From: Streptomyces achromogenes
GTDB lineage: Bacteria; Actinomycetota; Actinomycetes; Streptomycetales; Streptomycetaceae
Reading direction: 5' to 3'
DNA: 64,000 bases
Assembly: GCF_030816715.1 (NCBI RefSeq)
Contig: NZ_JAUSYH010000001.1
Coordinates: forward strand, 7,750,001-7,814,000
The position numbers and the translations under genes were made by a program. Below are positions 56,301-64,000 of the stretch, in pieces (within the stretch, counting starts at the first letter, position 1; each line of letters begins with the position of its first letter). The notes beneath the pieces are model-generated. The model was not told the origin of the DNA. It did no database searches and worked only from the letters and a program-made list of their open reading frames with translations.

Positions 56301-56851
56301 GCGGGGTACAGCGTCGGGATCGCCAGGTCCGCGAGCGTCGCCTCACTGGCGCACGGCACGCTGGACGACTTGGCTCCCGGATCGTCGCCGACCAGAGCGA
56401 CAGCGCCACCGGAGGGGCCCGTGCCCACCAGGTTCGCGTGGCGCAGGGCATCGGAGGCGCGGTCGAGGCCGGGGGACTTGCCGTACCAGACGCCCACGAC
56501 GCCGTCGCACCGTGAGGTTCCGATCTGGCCGGCCAACTGGCTGCCCATGACGGCGGTCGCGGCGAGTTCCTCGTTGAGCCCCGGTCGGTGGACGACGTCG
56601 TGCGCGTGCAGCAACGCCTCGCGCCGTGCCAACTCGATGTCGTACCCGGCGAGTGGTGATCCCTCGTACCCGGATACGAACGTCGCGGTGTGCAGTCCGT
56701 TCAGACGGTCACGCCTGGATCGATCCAGGAGGACGCGGACGAGAGCCTGGATTCCGGAGAGGTGCAGGACGCCTTCTTCACGCAGGTAGCGGTCTTCCAG
56801 GCGGAAGCGTCGGCCGCCCGGCTGCTGCGCCTCGGTGATGGATGGGGTCAT
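53321..56851 (-). CDS. Indolepyruvate:ferredoxin oxidoreductase family protein, alpha-beta fusion
   Basis: A 1,176-residue fused 2-oxoacid:ferredoxin oxidoreductase. The N-terminal pyrimidine domain (about 20-390; SGYEGSPLAGYDIEL) is followed by a thiamine diphosphate domain with CSGCPHNTSTT and NIGDGTFMHSGSLAVRAAIA...YNGTVAMTGGQ, an Fe-S stretch ICEGCGDCGRKSNC with further cysteines SSCNLDYSCLDGDC, a gamma-type domain (GIGGTGIVTVSQVLA) and a C-terminal domain of unknown role. It oxidatively decarboxylates an aryl-2-oxo acid to the acyl-CoA, reducing ferredoxin. ATG 56851 has GAGG 4 bp upstream. It lies 114 bp behind the TetR gene of the glycoside island. Confidence 0.93.
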   Translation of the reverse strand: MTPSITEAQQPGGRRFRLEDRYLREEGVLHLSGIQALVRVLLDRSRRDRLNGLHTATFVSGYEGSPLAGYDIELARREALLHAHDVVHRPGLNEELAATAVMGSQLAGQIGTSRCDGVVGVWYGKSPGLDRASDALRHANLVGTGPSGGAVALVGDDPGAKSSSVPCASEATLADLAIPTLYPADAQDVLDFGLHAQFLSRFSGVWSGLKVTTAVADSASTAVVARDRISVVEGDLGAGSHEPNSMLLGAHLMALERSLHEVRLPRAVEYARLNGLNRVVQRGPSDRIGILTSGKTYLDVREALRIIGLTDEDLARYGIRILKLGMIFPLERDAVIEFAEGLDQVVVVEEKRPFLEAAVKEILFGRPRAPFVHGKQDQDGRSLFSRSGELDADGIATGLSRVLARLGIDAARTWRQRPRARTASVLPLLARSPYYCSGCPHNTSTTAGGDSPVGAGIGCHSMVVFMDPEQVGPVVGMTQMGGEGAQWIGMEPFVDADHFVQNIGDGTFMHSGSLAVRAAIAAGVNVTFKLLYNGTVAMTGGQDAVGALPVDRLAATLLDEGATKVIITTEDRARIPRARLPKSVKVLDRAVIEDALAELKATAGVTVLIHDQECAAEKRRARRRGKAQAPTTRVWINERICEGCGDCGRKSNCLSVHPVSTEFGRKTRIDQSSCNLDYSCLDGDCPAFMTIVPAGKPPRAELPALAATDVAEPARTAGAGSFGMRITGIGGTGIVTVSQVLATAAVIDGRHARSLDQTGLAQKGGAVVSDIKITEGVVEEGGKIGQGQCDLYLACDPLVATDPKYLSAASPDRTVAVMTTTEIPTGEMVVDTAVSFPAPAAVRHAVGSATRRLVALDSGSLARQLFDDDQYANMLLVGAAYQTGLLPMPASAIEEAIALNGVAVDRNVQAFRRGRQAVADPQALRAGLTGSTFAEAGPRLAAGTTELVASVTDDEESELHRLLTMRVADLIDYQDRRYARTYVDFVKAVAVAERAAVGDSTELAETVARYLHKLMAYKDEYEVARLALDPVVDDHITATFGSASRRSYRLHPPVLRAAGMTRKVALGSWFRPILSLLRALRRVRGTRLDVFGLQHMRRIERQLVDEYRESINAALGLLNEENLAEVRRLAELPDAVRGYEGVKLPTVERYRADKTRILRELRESADPESTGAGRGR

Positions 56852-56965
56852 CGTCCTCTTCCTGACAACGATTCGGGGCCACTGCCCCTCTGATGGCCGT
56901 TGAACGGCGAGCTCCGCCGACTGCCTCCGGGCAGGGCAGGGTGCCGGGATCTGCGACGTAGTTCC

Positions 56966-57586
56966 TCACCGCGGCACAGGTTCGGTCAGCCGCGCGGTCG
57001 CCCAGCCGAGCAGCGCACCGCGGAACGCCGACACCAGTCGGTGCGTGATCTGCGCGGGCGACAGCGCGAGCGTGTCACGGAGATCGAAGATCTCCCGGGG
57101 GTCGAAGAGGACGTTCCACAGGAAGGCGGCCTCGTCCTCGACGCCGACGAGCTGGCCGACCCCGAGAATCGCCACGAGTTCGCGGATGGGGCGGGCGAGG
57201 GCCTCCGCCTGGCCTTCCAAGTACGGTTCCTGGGCCTTGTACCGCGCGAGGAACCCTTCCGACGACCGGCGGTGCACCAGCGCCGCGCCTTCGGCGAGGA
57301 CGAGATCCACCCAGAAGCCGCAGACACTCTCGAGCAGGGCCAGACCGTTGCTTCGCTGCTCGAGACTGTGATCGCGGAACTTGCTCACGATGTCCCGCCG
57401 GTAGGCACTGAGGGCGTCGTCCGCGGACTCGAAGTGCCGATAGGCCGTCGCGACCGACACATCCGCCTGCCGAGCGATGTCGGCGAGGCTGATCGGCTGC
57501 TCGCAACGCTCGAAAAGCTCTGCGGCGGCCTGGATCAGCTTGGCGTTGTTCAACCGCTGATCCCTGCGCATGCGCGTCCTCTTCAT
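56966..57586 (-). CDS. TetR-family regulator of the glycoside island
   Basis: A 206-residue regulator: RLNNAKLIQAAAELFERCEQPISLADIARQADVSVATAYRHFESADDAL (about 10-58) is the DNA-binding domain, followed by a helical ligand domain. Its ATG is 9 bp from the stop of the RraA-like gene, so it belongs to the same minus-strand operon and probably senses a metabolite of it. I could not find its operator. Confidence 0.9.
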   Translation of the reverse strand: MKRTRMRRDQRLNNAKLIQAAAELFERCEQPISLADIARQADVSVATAYRHFESADDALSAYRRDIVSKFRDHSLEQRSNGLALLESVCGFWVDLVLAEGAALVHRRSSEGFLARYKAQEPYLEGQAEALARPIRELVAILGVGQLVGVEDEAAFLWNVLFDPREIFDLRDTLALSPAQITHRLVSAFRGALLGWATARLTEPVPR

Positions 57587-57595
57587 GTACGCGGC

Positions 57596-58246
57596 TCATT
57601 TCGTGGGCGCTTGCTTGGCCTGCGTGCGCATGCCCTGCTCGGATTCCGCGATCTGCGCCAGCTCGGCGGCGATGTCGTACGCCTTCGTCAGGGGCACTGC
57701 GACGACGCCGTCGGCGTCGGCCACGACCACGTCACCGGGGTTGATGACGACACCGCCGATGGCGACGGGCGTCCCGATGGCTCCGGGGCCGTGTTTCCAC
57801 GGCCCGGCCGGCGTGATCGAACGCGACCACACGGGGAATTGCTGCTGCCGGATCTCGTCGCGGTCCCTGACCGCTCCGTCGACGATCGCTCCCACGGCAC
57901 CCCGCGAGGAGAAGTACTGGGTGAGGATGTCGCCCATCACGGCCCGGCCCGGGTAACCGAATCCGTTGATGACGAGGAAGTCGCCGGGTTCGATGTGCGC
58001 GACGGCGTCGATCACGGCCAGGTCGTCTCCTGCGACGGTCAGGACCGTCAGGGCGCTGCCCACGGCACGGCAGCCGTCCCAGAGGGGTGTGATGCCACCG
58101 TCGGGCATGCCGAGGCGCCCGAGTGCGTCTCCGATGTTCGCGACCGAGTGCCGCTGGAACTGCGCGAGCAACTCCCCGTCAGGACGCCGCCACTTCGGGC
58201 CGACCTCGATGTTGGGCGAGCCGGCGGATGTCGGCGCGTAGCTCAT
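57596..58246 (-). CDS. RraA/HMG-aldolase-like protein
   Basis: A 216-residue protein of the RraA/4-hydroxy-4-methyl-2-oxoglutarate aldolase fold: ANIGDALGRLGMPDGG near residue 36, GSALTVLTVAGDDLAVIDAV, VINGFGYPGRAVMGDILTQYFSSRGAVGAIVDGAVRD, GVVINPGDVVVADADGVVAVP. Members are metal-dependent aldolases for hydroxy-oxo acids from aromatic or sugar catabolism, or RNase E inhibitors; without RNase E partners in this context the aldolase role is likelier. Its ATG overlaps the GH2 stop (ATGA). Confidence 0.87.
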   Translation of the reverse strand: MSYAPTSAGSPNIEVGPKWRRPDGELLAQFQRHSVANIGDALGRLGMPDGGITPLWDGCRAVGSALTVLTVAGDDLAVIDAVAHIEPGDFLVINGFGYPGRAVMGDILTQYFSSRGAVGAIVDGAVRDRDEIRQQQFPVWSRSITPAGPWKHGPGAIGTPVAIGGVVINPGDVVVADADGVVAVPLTKAYDIAAELAQIAESEQGMRTQAKQAPTK

Positions 58247-60720
58247 TTCTGTCCTTCCCGTGTCACGTGATGAGTGGGTGCCTGGACGACGTCGATCTCG
58301 AGGGAGGCGTCCGGGACTCCGTGCGCCCGGGCTGTGACGGTGATCCGTCCTGTTTCCCCGGTGGCCCGGACGATCGCCAGGGCACGTCCTTTGAACGAGG
58401 TGGCGGAATGGTCGAGGAAGCTCTCCTCGGTGGCCGGAGCTCCCGTACCGAATCCTTGGAGCACCCCGGCACCGTCGACCTGGATCGTGATCTTTGTGTC
58501 CCGGTTCGGGTTGAGCACACCGTCTCCGTCGGTCAGGGTGATGTCGATGTGGACCAACCGCTGCGGATCGGCGCCGAGTTCGGTGCGGTCCGTCTTCAGG
58601 CTCAGGTGCGTGGGTTCGCCGGCGGTGTGCAGCGCCGAGCGTCCCACCTCCGCTCCGTCGCGGTACGCCACCACCTCCAGGAGACCGGGCTCGTAGGGCA
58701 CGTCGGCTTCGGCGACGAAGTTCCGCTCGGTGCCGACGGGCACGGTCGCGACGGTGATGCCGTTGAGCCGGAACTCGACTTCCTCGGCCGCCGCGTAGGC
58801 CTCGACATGGAGCGGCGAGCCGACAGGAACATCGAAGGTCCAGCTGGGGGAGACGTCGGCCCAGGTCCATGCCCTGGGCTTGATGACGTAGCCGTCATCG
58901 CGGTGGCGTCGCACGGCGAGGTAGGGCGTCTGCGTGAGCCCGTAGACGATCTCGCGGTAGTAGGAGATCGGGTGACGCTGCCCGATGATGTCGATGTCCC
59001 CGCACTCGGCGGTGAGCCACGGGTAGGGGGCGCGGTGCACCTGCTGGTCCTCGGGGTAGACGTGCCGGCCGGTTCCCACCTCGCCGAGGAAGTCCCATGC
59101 GGTCCAGGTGAAGTCGCCGATGACGTGGGGGTTCTCCGTGACGAGCTGCCACAGCCGGTCGATCTTCGTCGGGAATGTCTCCGAGCCCACTACCACGCGG
59201 TTGGGGTACGCCTCCTTGTCCAGCACGTACCGGCTCTCGCCGTAGTTGAGCCCCACGACGTCGAGAACGGAGGCGGGTTCGGCGAGCCGCTCCCCGACGA
59301 CCGGCGAGGCCATGAGGGCGTCGATCAGATGCGTCACCTGGCCCAGATAGTCGTTCAGCCCCCGGACGGGGGCGGCGTCCTGCCCCAGTTCCGCCTTCAG
59401 CGCGGGGATCTTGTCGCGGGCGATGTACATGCCCTGGAGTGCGTGGGTGACCAGGCGGGTCGGGTCCTGCGCGCGCACCCGGTCGGCGATGCGGCGGCCC
59501 AGGCGCGTGCCGTGCGGGGTTCCGGCTTCGATGATCTCGTTGCCGATCGAGTACATGATCACGCTGGGGTGGTTGAAGTCCTTCGCCACGAGCGAGTCGA
59601 CGTCGCGTTCCCACCACTGCGGGAATCTGCGCGAGTAGTCGTCACCGGACTTCGCGACCGTCCACACGTCGAACAGCTCGTCCATGACGAGCATGCCGAG
59701 ACGGTCGCACGCGTCGAGCAGGGCGACGCTCATGGGGTTGTGCGCGGAACGTACGGCGTTGAAGCCCGCGGCCTTGAGCATCCGTACCCGCCGCTCGGCG
59801 GCGTCGGCGAAGTCGGCCGCGCCGAGGATGCCGTTGTCGTGGTGGATCGCACCGCCGCGGAGCTTGACGGTCTCGCCGTTGATCCGCAGGCCGCGGATCG
59901 GGTCGGCGGTGACGGTGCGGACACCGAAGTGCGTGGAAGTCTCGTCGAGCGGGCCGCTGTCGTCGAAGAGGCGCACGGTCGCGTGGTAGAGATGCGGCGA
60001 GTCGACGCTCCAGAGGGACGGCCGCTGGACGTACGCCCGCTGATGGGTGGTGATCCCGTCGCCCGCCAGGAGGGTGACCCGGGCCCGGTCGGACGCCACG
60101 ACCTCGCCCCCGGCGTCCAGGATCTCGAGAAGCACTTCGACGACGCGGGTGGAGACGTCCTCGTTGACGATCTCGGTCGCCGCCACCACGGTGGCGAGAT
60201 CGGCGTCGATGTCCGGCGTGATGAGTCGCAGGCCGGTCGGGGTGACGTGGACGAGGTCACCGACGAGGACGTTGACGGGACGGTGGAGGCCGCCCCCCGA
60301 GTACCAGCGGGAGTCCTGGTGTGCCTGCGCGTCCACCCGAACGGTGTTGGCCCTGCCGTAGTACAGGAAGGGGTCCGCGCTGACGTGGAAGCGGGAGTAT
60401 CCGCCTGCCCACTGACCGGCGAGAGCACCGTTGATGTAGACCATCGCGTCGCGGTAGACACCTTCGAACTCGAAGGTGACTCGCTTCGTCGCCCATTCCT
60501 CCGGCACGTCGAACTGCTTCTCGTAGGTCCACTTTCCGTCGCGGAAGTAGCCCGTCTGCGGTCCACCGGAGTTCTCCGCGGACCGCCCTCCCTTCAGCAT
60601 GGCGTCGTGCGGCAGGGTGACTTCTTCCTCACCGGCACCGGCACCGGCGACCACGATCGCCTCGTGAACGGACACGAGAGGGCCGACGCGCCACGCGTCG
60701 TTGAACGGGATGCGGATCAT
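58243..60720 (-). CDS. Glycoside hydrolase family 2 enzyme
   Basis: An 825-residue GH2 enzyme of the beta-galactosidase/beta-glucuronidase superfamily: jelly-roll sugar-binding domain (about 40-170; VPEEWATKRVTFEFEGVYRD, YSRFHVSADPFL), immunoglobulin-like domain, TIM barrel (about 290-590) with ETVKLRGGAIHHDNG, FNAVRSAHNPMS, acid/base in YSIGNEIIEAG and downstream DFTWTAWDFLGEVG, then two Ig-like C-terminal domains. It cleaves a beta-linked sugar; the exact one is unknown. There is no signal peptide, so it is cytoplasmic and acts after uptake. AAGGAAG lies before ATG 60720. Confidence 0.9.
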   Translation of the reverse strand: MIRIPFNDAWRVGPLVSVHEAIVVAGAGAGEEEVTLPHDAMLKGGRSAENSGGPQTGYFRDGKWTYEKQFDVPEEWATKRVTFEFEGVYRDAMVYINGALAGQWAGGYSRFHVSADPFLYYGRANTVRVDAQAHQDSRWYSGGGLHRPVNVLVGDLVHVTPTGLRLITPDIDADLATVVAATEIVNEDVSTRVVEVLLEILDAGGEVVASDRARVTLLAGDGITTHQRAYVQRPSLWSVDSPHLYHATVRLFDDSGPLDETSTHFGVRTVTADPIRGLRINGETVKLRGGAIHHDNGILGAADFADAAERRVRMLKAAGFNAVRSAHNPMSVALLDACDRLGMLVMDELFDVWTVAKSGDDYSRRFPQWWERDVDSLVAKDFNHPSVIMYSIGNEIIEAGTPHGTRLGRRIADRVRAQDPTRLVTHALQGMYIARDKIPALKAELGQDAAPVRGLNDYLGQVTHLIDALMASPVVGERLAEPASVLDVVGLNYGESRYVLDKEAYPNRVVVGSETFPTKIDRLWQLVTENPHVIGDFTWTAWDFLGEVGTGRHVYPEDQQVHRAPYPWLTAECGDIDIIGQRHPISYYREIVYGLTQTPYLAVRRHRDDGYVIKPRAWTWADVSPSWTFDVPVGSPLHVEAYAAAEEVEFRLNGITVATVPVGTERNFVAEADVPYEPGLLEVVAYRDGAEVGRSALHTAGEPTHLSLKTDRTELGADPQRLVHIDITLTDGDGVLNPNRDTKITIQVDGAGVLQGFGTGAPATEESFLDHSATSFKGRALAIVRATGETGRITVTARAHGVPDASLEIDVVQAPTHHVTREGQK

Positions 60721-60743
60721 TGGAACTTCCTTGCTCGATCGTT

Positions 60744-61838
60744 CTAGAGGGTCGCGGCCGTGGGGTCCCAGTTCTCGTCCAGGGGGGCCGGCGATGCCAC
60801 GGTGGATTCGAGGGTCAGCGGTGTCCCGGCCCGTGCCGCCTCCTCGATGGCGAGGAGCACGTCGAGAACGTGGCAGGCGAGAGCGCCGGAGGCGCGTTCC
60901 GGTACGTCGTCGCGTATGGAGCGAGCGAGCTCCAGCACCCCCACTCCCCGGCCCCACGTGGACCCGACAGCGGGTACGTCTTCCGGTTCCGCATGGAGAG
61001 GGACGAACCTGCCTGTTCCAGCGAAGCGGTTGGGGTCGGGGACCTCGAGTGAGGCTTCCGTGCCGTGCAGTTCGAGGAGGTCGCGGCGGATGCCCGAATC
61101 GAAGCTCGTGACGAGGGCCGCCCGGGCGCCGGAGGCGAACTCGAGCAGAGCCATGTGCTGACTCGGTACGCGCACGTCGAACTCGGTCCCGGCGCCCGCG
61201 CCGACGAGGACGCGCCTGACGGCCCGTGCGGTTGAGGAAACCGAGCTCACGCGCCGGACGGCACCCAAGGTCTGCACGAGCGCGGTGACGTGGTACGGCC
61301 CCATGTCCAGCAGCGGGCCGGCTCCCTGGTCGTAGTAGAAGGCGGGATTCGGGTGGGTGCCTTCCGGTCCCGGGGACTGCATGATCGCGAGCGCGCTCTT
61401 CGGTTCGCCGATGCGGCCCGCGAGGACCGCTCGTTGCGCCGTCTGCAGGGCACCACCGAGGAACGTGTCGGGCGCGCAGGCCACGCGAAGTCCTCTCCGA
61501 CCGGCCTTGTCCAGCAGCAACCGTGCGTCGCGGCGGCTGGTGGCGAGGGGCTTCTCACTCCAGACGTGCTTGCCGGTCGCGAGGATCCGGGCCGACACGT
61601 CGTAGTGGGCGGCGGGGACGGTGAGGTTCAGCACGATCTCGATGTCGTCGTGGGCCAGGAGCTCGTGGACGAGCAGGTGCCGCAACCCGAACTCCCGCGC
61701 ACGGGCACGGGCGCGCTCCTGGTCGAGGTCCGCTATCGCGACCACGTTCAGATCAGGGAACCGGGTCAGGTTCTCGAGGTAGTGGCTGCTGATGACGCCG
61801 GCGCCGATGACGCCGACACCCACTCGCTTGGAGTTCAC
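60744..61838 (-). CDS. Gfo/Idh/MocA-family NAD(P)-dependent oxidoreductase
   Basis: A 364-residue sugar/inositol dehydrogenase-type enzyme: GVGVIGAGVISSHYLENL, VVAIADLDQERARA, GKHVWSEKPLATSRRDA with the catalytic lysine of the EKP motif, then an alpha/beta substrate domain. It oxidises or reduces a hydroxyl of a sugar or cyclitol. GTG 61838 overlaps the stop of the upstream isomerase-like gene (GTGA), and the GH2 gene follows within 23 bp. Confidence 0.92.
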   Translation of the reverse strand: MNSKRVGVGVIGAGVISSHYLENLTRFPDLNVVAIADLDQERARARAREFGLRHLLVHELLAHDDIEIVLNLTVPAAHYDVSARILATGKHVWSEKPLATSRRDARLLLDKAGRRGLRVACAPDTFLGGALQTAQRAVLAGRIGEPKSALAIMQSPGPEGTHPNPAFYYDQGAGPLLDMGPYHVTALVQTLGAVRRVSSVSSTARAVRRVLVGAGAGTEFDVRVPSQHMALLEFASGARAALVTSFDSGIRRDLLELHGTEASLEVPDPNRFAGTGRFVPLHAEPEDVPAVGSTWGRGVGVLELARSIRDDVPERASGALACHVLDVLLAIEEAARAGTPLTLESTVASPAPLDENWDPTAATL

Positions 61839-62576
61839 CGGTCGACCTCCACCAGGTGACGCAGGCTCTGCTGCACGGCTTCGAACGGGTCGCCCGCGTA
61901 GTCGTCCAGTTCCACGACGCGGACCGCGTCCGGTGCGGCCTTCAGGATGTCCGCCACCGGCATCGCACCCTGGCCGACCGGCTGCTGCTCCAGGAGGGTT
62001 GTGGTGTACGGGGCCGTCCTTGAGGTGCAGGAACCTGACGCGCGCCCCGAGCCGGGAGGTCAACTCCACGGCGGAAGCGCCACCGACCTCGGCCCAGAAG
62101 GTGTCGAGCTCCAGGACGACGTCCTCGTCCAGCGCCTCCGCGAAGATTTCGAGGCCGGTCCTGCCGCCGAAGTCCTGACGGACCTCGTGGTCGTGGTTGT
62201 GGTACCCGATGGTGACGCCTGCGTCCCGGGCAAGCCTCGCGACGCCGTTCAGACTCGCGGCCGCCGCTTCGATGTCCGCCCGCGTGGTCCAGCGCTGAGC
62301 GATGATGCGCGGTTCGATGAGCGTGCCGATTCCGAGCTCTGCTGCCATGCGGACAGCTGCGGAAGCGTTTCCATCGACGAGGCTCGCGTGTGCGCTGAGC
62401 GGGCGCAGCGGTGTCTCGGCCAGCGCACGCCGGTACGCGTCGCGGTACTGCTCGAACCTCCACAGCTCCACGTTCTCGAATCCCATCGCGGCGACGCGCG
62501 CGAGCGTCCCCGGGAGATCGGTCTCGATGGCCTTGCGCAGCGTATAGAGCTGCACTGAGTACAGGCGCTCCGTCAT
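61835..62576 (-). pseudogene. Sugar phosphate isomerase/epimerase (AP-endonuclease-2 fold), frameshifted
   Basis: From ATG 62576 the frame gives RLYSVQLYTLRKAIETDLPG, GIGTLIEPRIIAQRWTT, IGYHNHDHEVRQ and VVLELDTFWAEVGG as in xylose-isomerase-like TIM barrels used with Gfo/Idh/MocA partners. At VRFLHLKDGP the frame loses homology. The next frame restores it as TTLLEQQPVGQGAMPVADIL and ends EAVQQSLRHLVEVDR-stop, overlapping the downstream GTG. One extra base, apparently a G, lies near 62007-62012. It could be a recent null mutation or a read error, since the rest is undamaged. Start overlaps the esterase stop (ATGA). Confidence 0.8.
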
Positions 62577-63562
62577 CCGCGTTCTCCCTGGTCCAGCGCG
62601 AGTTCTCCCGCATGAGCCGTTGTCACCGTTTCGGCCAGGACGGCGAGCGCGTGGTCCACCGGTTCCAGGGAAGCGGGCAGGTTGAGGAAGCCGTGCAGTA
62701 CGCCGGGCACCGTGACGTGCCGCGCGGGTACCCCCGCGTCCACGAGAGTGGCCGCGAACGCCTCGCTGCTCGCACGCAGATCGTCGTACTCGGCGTCGAG
62801 CAGCAAGACGGGGCAGAGGCCGTCGAGGACGCCGTTGGCGGGGAGGGCGTAGCCGTGCGGATCCGGCGTGCGGCCCAGGTAGTTTCCCGTCATCTCGGCC
62901 ACGTCCTCCGGCAGGATCCGGACCATGCGCGGCAACGGCGCGAACGCTTCGACCAGCGGCGGCGAGAGGGGCGGCGGGACGGAGTGCAGGGTCGCATAGG
63001 CCAGTACCAGTGCGGCGGGCAGCCATTTGTCGTCGTCCCGGAGGCGAAGTACGGCTCCTGCGGCGAGGTTCGCCCCCGCACTCGCGCCGCCGACGATGAT
63101 CCGCGCCGGTTCGATGCCGAGCACCGCGGCGTTCTCGCGAACCCATTGGACGCCCGCCACGACGTCGTCGTGCGGCACCGGATACGTCACGCCGTCGACC
63201 GCGAGCCGGTAGTCCACGCTCACGACCACGGCGTCGGCCCTGGCGCACACCTCGCGGGCGGTCCAGTCGGCCTCGTGCATGTCGAGATCGCCGAAGACCC
63301 ATCCGCCGCCGTGCACCCAGACCAGGCCGGGGCGAGGCCGCTGCGGTGCTGACGGCGGCCGGTAGACGCGCACGGCTATCGGGCCGTGCGGGCCGGGAAT
63401 GCTCTCGTCGCTGGTTTCGACGGAGGGCAGTGCCGGTGCCGCCTTCCAGGTCCGGTATTCCTGCAGGCGCGGTTGCACAGCCGGATCGGCGAGTGCCTCG
63501 CGCCAGGACGGGAGGTCCTCGATCAGGCTGAGCCGCGCGGAGATGCTGGGATGCAGAGCCAT
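62573..63562 (-). CDS. Alpha/beta-hydrolase esterase (HSL family)
   Basis: A 329-residue cytoplasmic esterase: oxyanion-hole motif WVHGGGWVFGD, nucleophile elbow VGGASAGANLAA, acid in LLLDAEYDDLR and histidine in PGVLHGF. It belongs to the hormone-sensitive-lipase group, active on short acyl esters. In this operon it probably strips acyl or aroyl groups from the imported glycoside before GH2 action. ATG 63562 is the family start; no clear ribosome site precedes it, and the 111-bp gap to the ABC permease has no other gene. Confidence 0.9.
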   Translation of the reverse strand: MALHPSISARLSLIEDLPSWREALADPAVQPRLQEYRTWKAAPALPSVETSDESIPGPHGPIAVRVYRPPSAPQRPRPGLVWVHGGGWVFGDLDMHEADWTAREVCARADAVVVSVDYRLAVDGVTYPVPHDDVVAGVQWVRENAAVLGIEPARIIVGGASAGANLAAGAVLRLRDDDKWLPAALVLAYATLHSVPPPLSPPLVEAFAPLPRMVRILPEDVAEMTGNYLGRTPDPHGYALPANGVLDGLCPVLLLDAEYDDLRASSEAFAATLVDAGVPARHVTVPGVLHGFLNLPASLEPVDHALAVLAETVTTAHAGELALDQGERG

Positions 63563-63673
63563 CAGGGTCAGGTCTCCAGGAGTGCGGGGAATCGGGTGCA
63601 GCGCGCGTAGGCGGGAGGCGGTGGGGGATGTCCGCTCAGCCGCGTGGCCGGCCGGAGTGCCGGGCGGGCAGGC

Positions 63674-64000
63674 CTACTTCACGCTCCCGGCGGTCAGTCC
63701 GGAGCGCCAGAACCTCTGCAGGACGAGAAACGCGACGATCAGAGGGATCACAGAGAGGAACGCGCCGGTGATGGTGATGTTGTAGGGGATGCCTTGGTTC
63801 ACCCCTTCCCTCCAGTTGGCCAGCCCGACGGTGACCGGCTGAAGTTCGTCGCTGTTGAGCATGAGCAGGGGCAGCAGGTAGTTGTTCCAGATGCTGACGA
63901 ACTGGAACAGGAAGATGGTGACCAGCGCGGGCGACATGATCGGCATGGCGACCCGCCAGAAGATCCGGGCCTCGCCGGCACCGTCGAGTCGCGCGGCTTC
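63674..64000 (-). CDS. Sugar ABC transporter permease, C-terminal part (cut by window end)
   Basis: The visible 108 residues of a MalG-type carbohydrate permease: the cytoplasmic EAA loop EAARLDGAGEARIFWRVAMP for docking the ATPase, then hydrophobic segments ALVTIFLFQFVSIWNNYLLPLLML and a last helix AFLSVIPLIVAFLVLQRFW ending SGLTAGSVK. It runs past the right edge, where the partner permease and solute-binding protein are expected. It lies upstream of the esterase-isomerase-GH2 genes, so the operon probably includes its own sugar uptake system. Confidence 0.92.
   Translation of the reverse strand, partial: EAARLDGAGEARIFWRVAMPIMSPALVTIFLFQFVSIWNNYLLPLLMLNSDELQPVTVGLANWREGVNQGIPYNITITGAFLSVIPLIVAFLVLQRFWRSGLTAGSVK

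Noticed and set aside
58123..60747. 874-codon plus-strand open frame
   Set aside because: Antisense of the GH2 and RraA-like genes; the product has no recognisable fold and no plausible start.

Overview
The window looks like the chromosome of a Streptomyces-type actinomycete. Base composition is very GC-rich with strong third-position GC bias, GTG starts and GTGA/ATGA stop-start overlaps are common, and the gene content is typical of the genus: monomeric NADP isocitrate dehydrogenase, PAS/GAF-SpoIIE phosphatases, TerD, an ECF sigma factor, an HxlR regulator and several TetR regulators. I see no rRNA, tRNA, CRISPR array, prophage or intact transposase.

Layout. 0-10.4 kb: mostly ordinary genes (N-formylglutamate amidohydrolase, DUF5713 protein, isocitrate dehydrogenase, secreted M1 peptidase, MscS channel, a lysyl-PG-synthase-like membrane protein), ending with an ABC exporter behind a near-ideal SoxR-type promoter. 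10.4-24.2 kb: a catabolic island of three transcription units. One is permease, aldehyde dehydrogenase and gamma-glutamyl hydrolase. The second is ferredoxin, ferredoxin reductase, an acetoacetate-decarboxylase-like protein, three homoprotocatechuate-type meta-cleavage enzymes and a TetR regulator. The third, divergent, is a glutamine-synthetase-like ligase and a cytochrome P450. Related operator-like sequences sit in front of all three. The set reads as gamma-glutamylation of an amine, oxidation, release of glutamate and aromatic ring cleavage. 24.2-42 kb: signalling and transport genes (two SpoIIE-type phosphatases, a HEAT-repeat protein, a Met/His-rich membrane protein, an ECF sigma factor, CorA, a two-component system divergent from an ABC/FtsX exporter, TerD, 6-phosphofructokinase).

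42-53 kb is an accessory stretch of small regulator-enzyme pairs (SufR-like regulator/DoxX, TetR/SDR, HxlR/NTF2-like) mixed with gene remnants: a TetR tail, a dehydrogenase tail, an SDR tail, an acyl-CoA dehydrogenase piece and a UvrA piece. It also holds a MerR-DNA polymerase III beta-clamp fusion that is split by a frameshift but keeps an intact MerR-type promoter. 53-64 kb is a second catabolic island on the minus strand: sugar ABC permease (cut by the window end), esterase, sugar-phosphate-isomerase-like protein (frameshifted), Gfo/Idh/MocA oxidoreductase, GH2 glycosidase, RraA-like aldolase, TetR regulator and a fused indolepyruvate:ferredoxin oxidoreductase. It suggests uptake and dismantling of an acylated or aromatic glycoside.

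The strongest candidate for an unusual system is the 10.4-24.2 kb island. It resembles the Puu putrescine pathway with the flavin amine oxidase replaced by a P450/ferredoxin/reductase set, joined to an aromatic ring-cleavage branch under what looks like a single local repressor.
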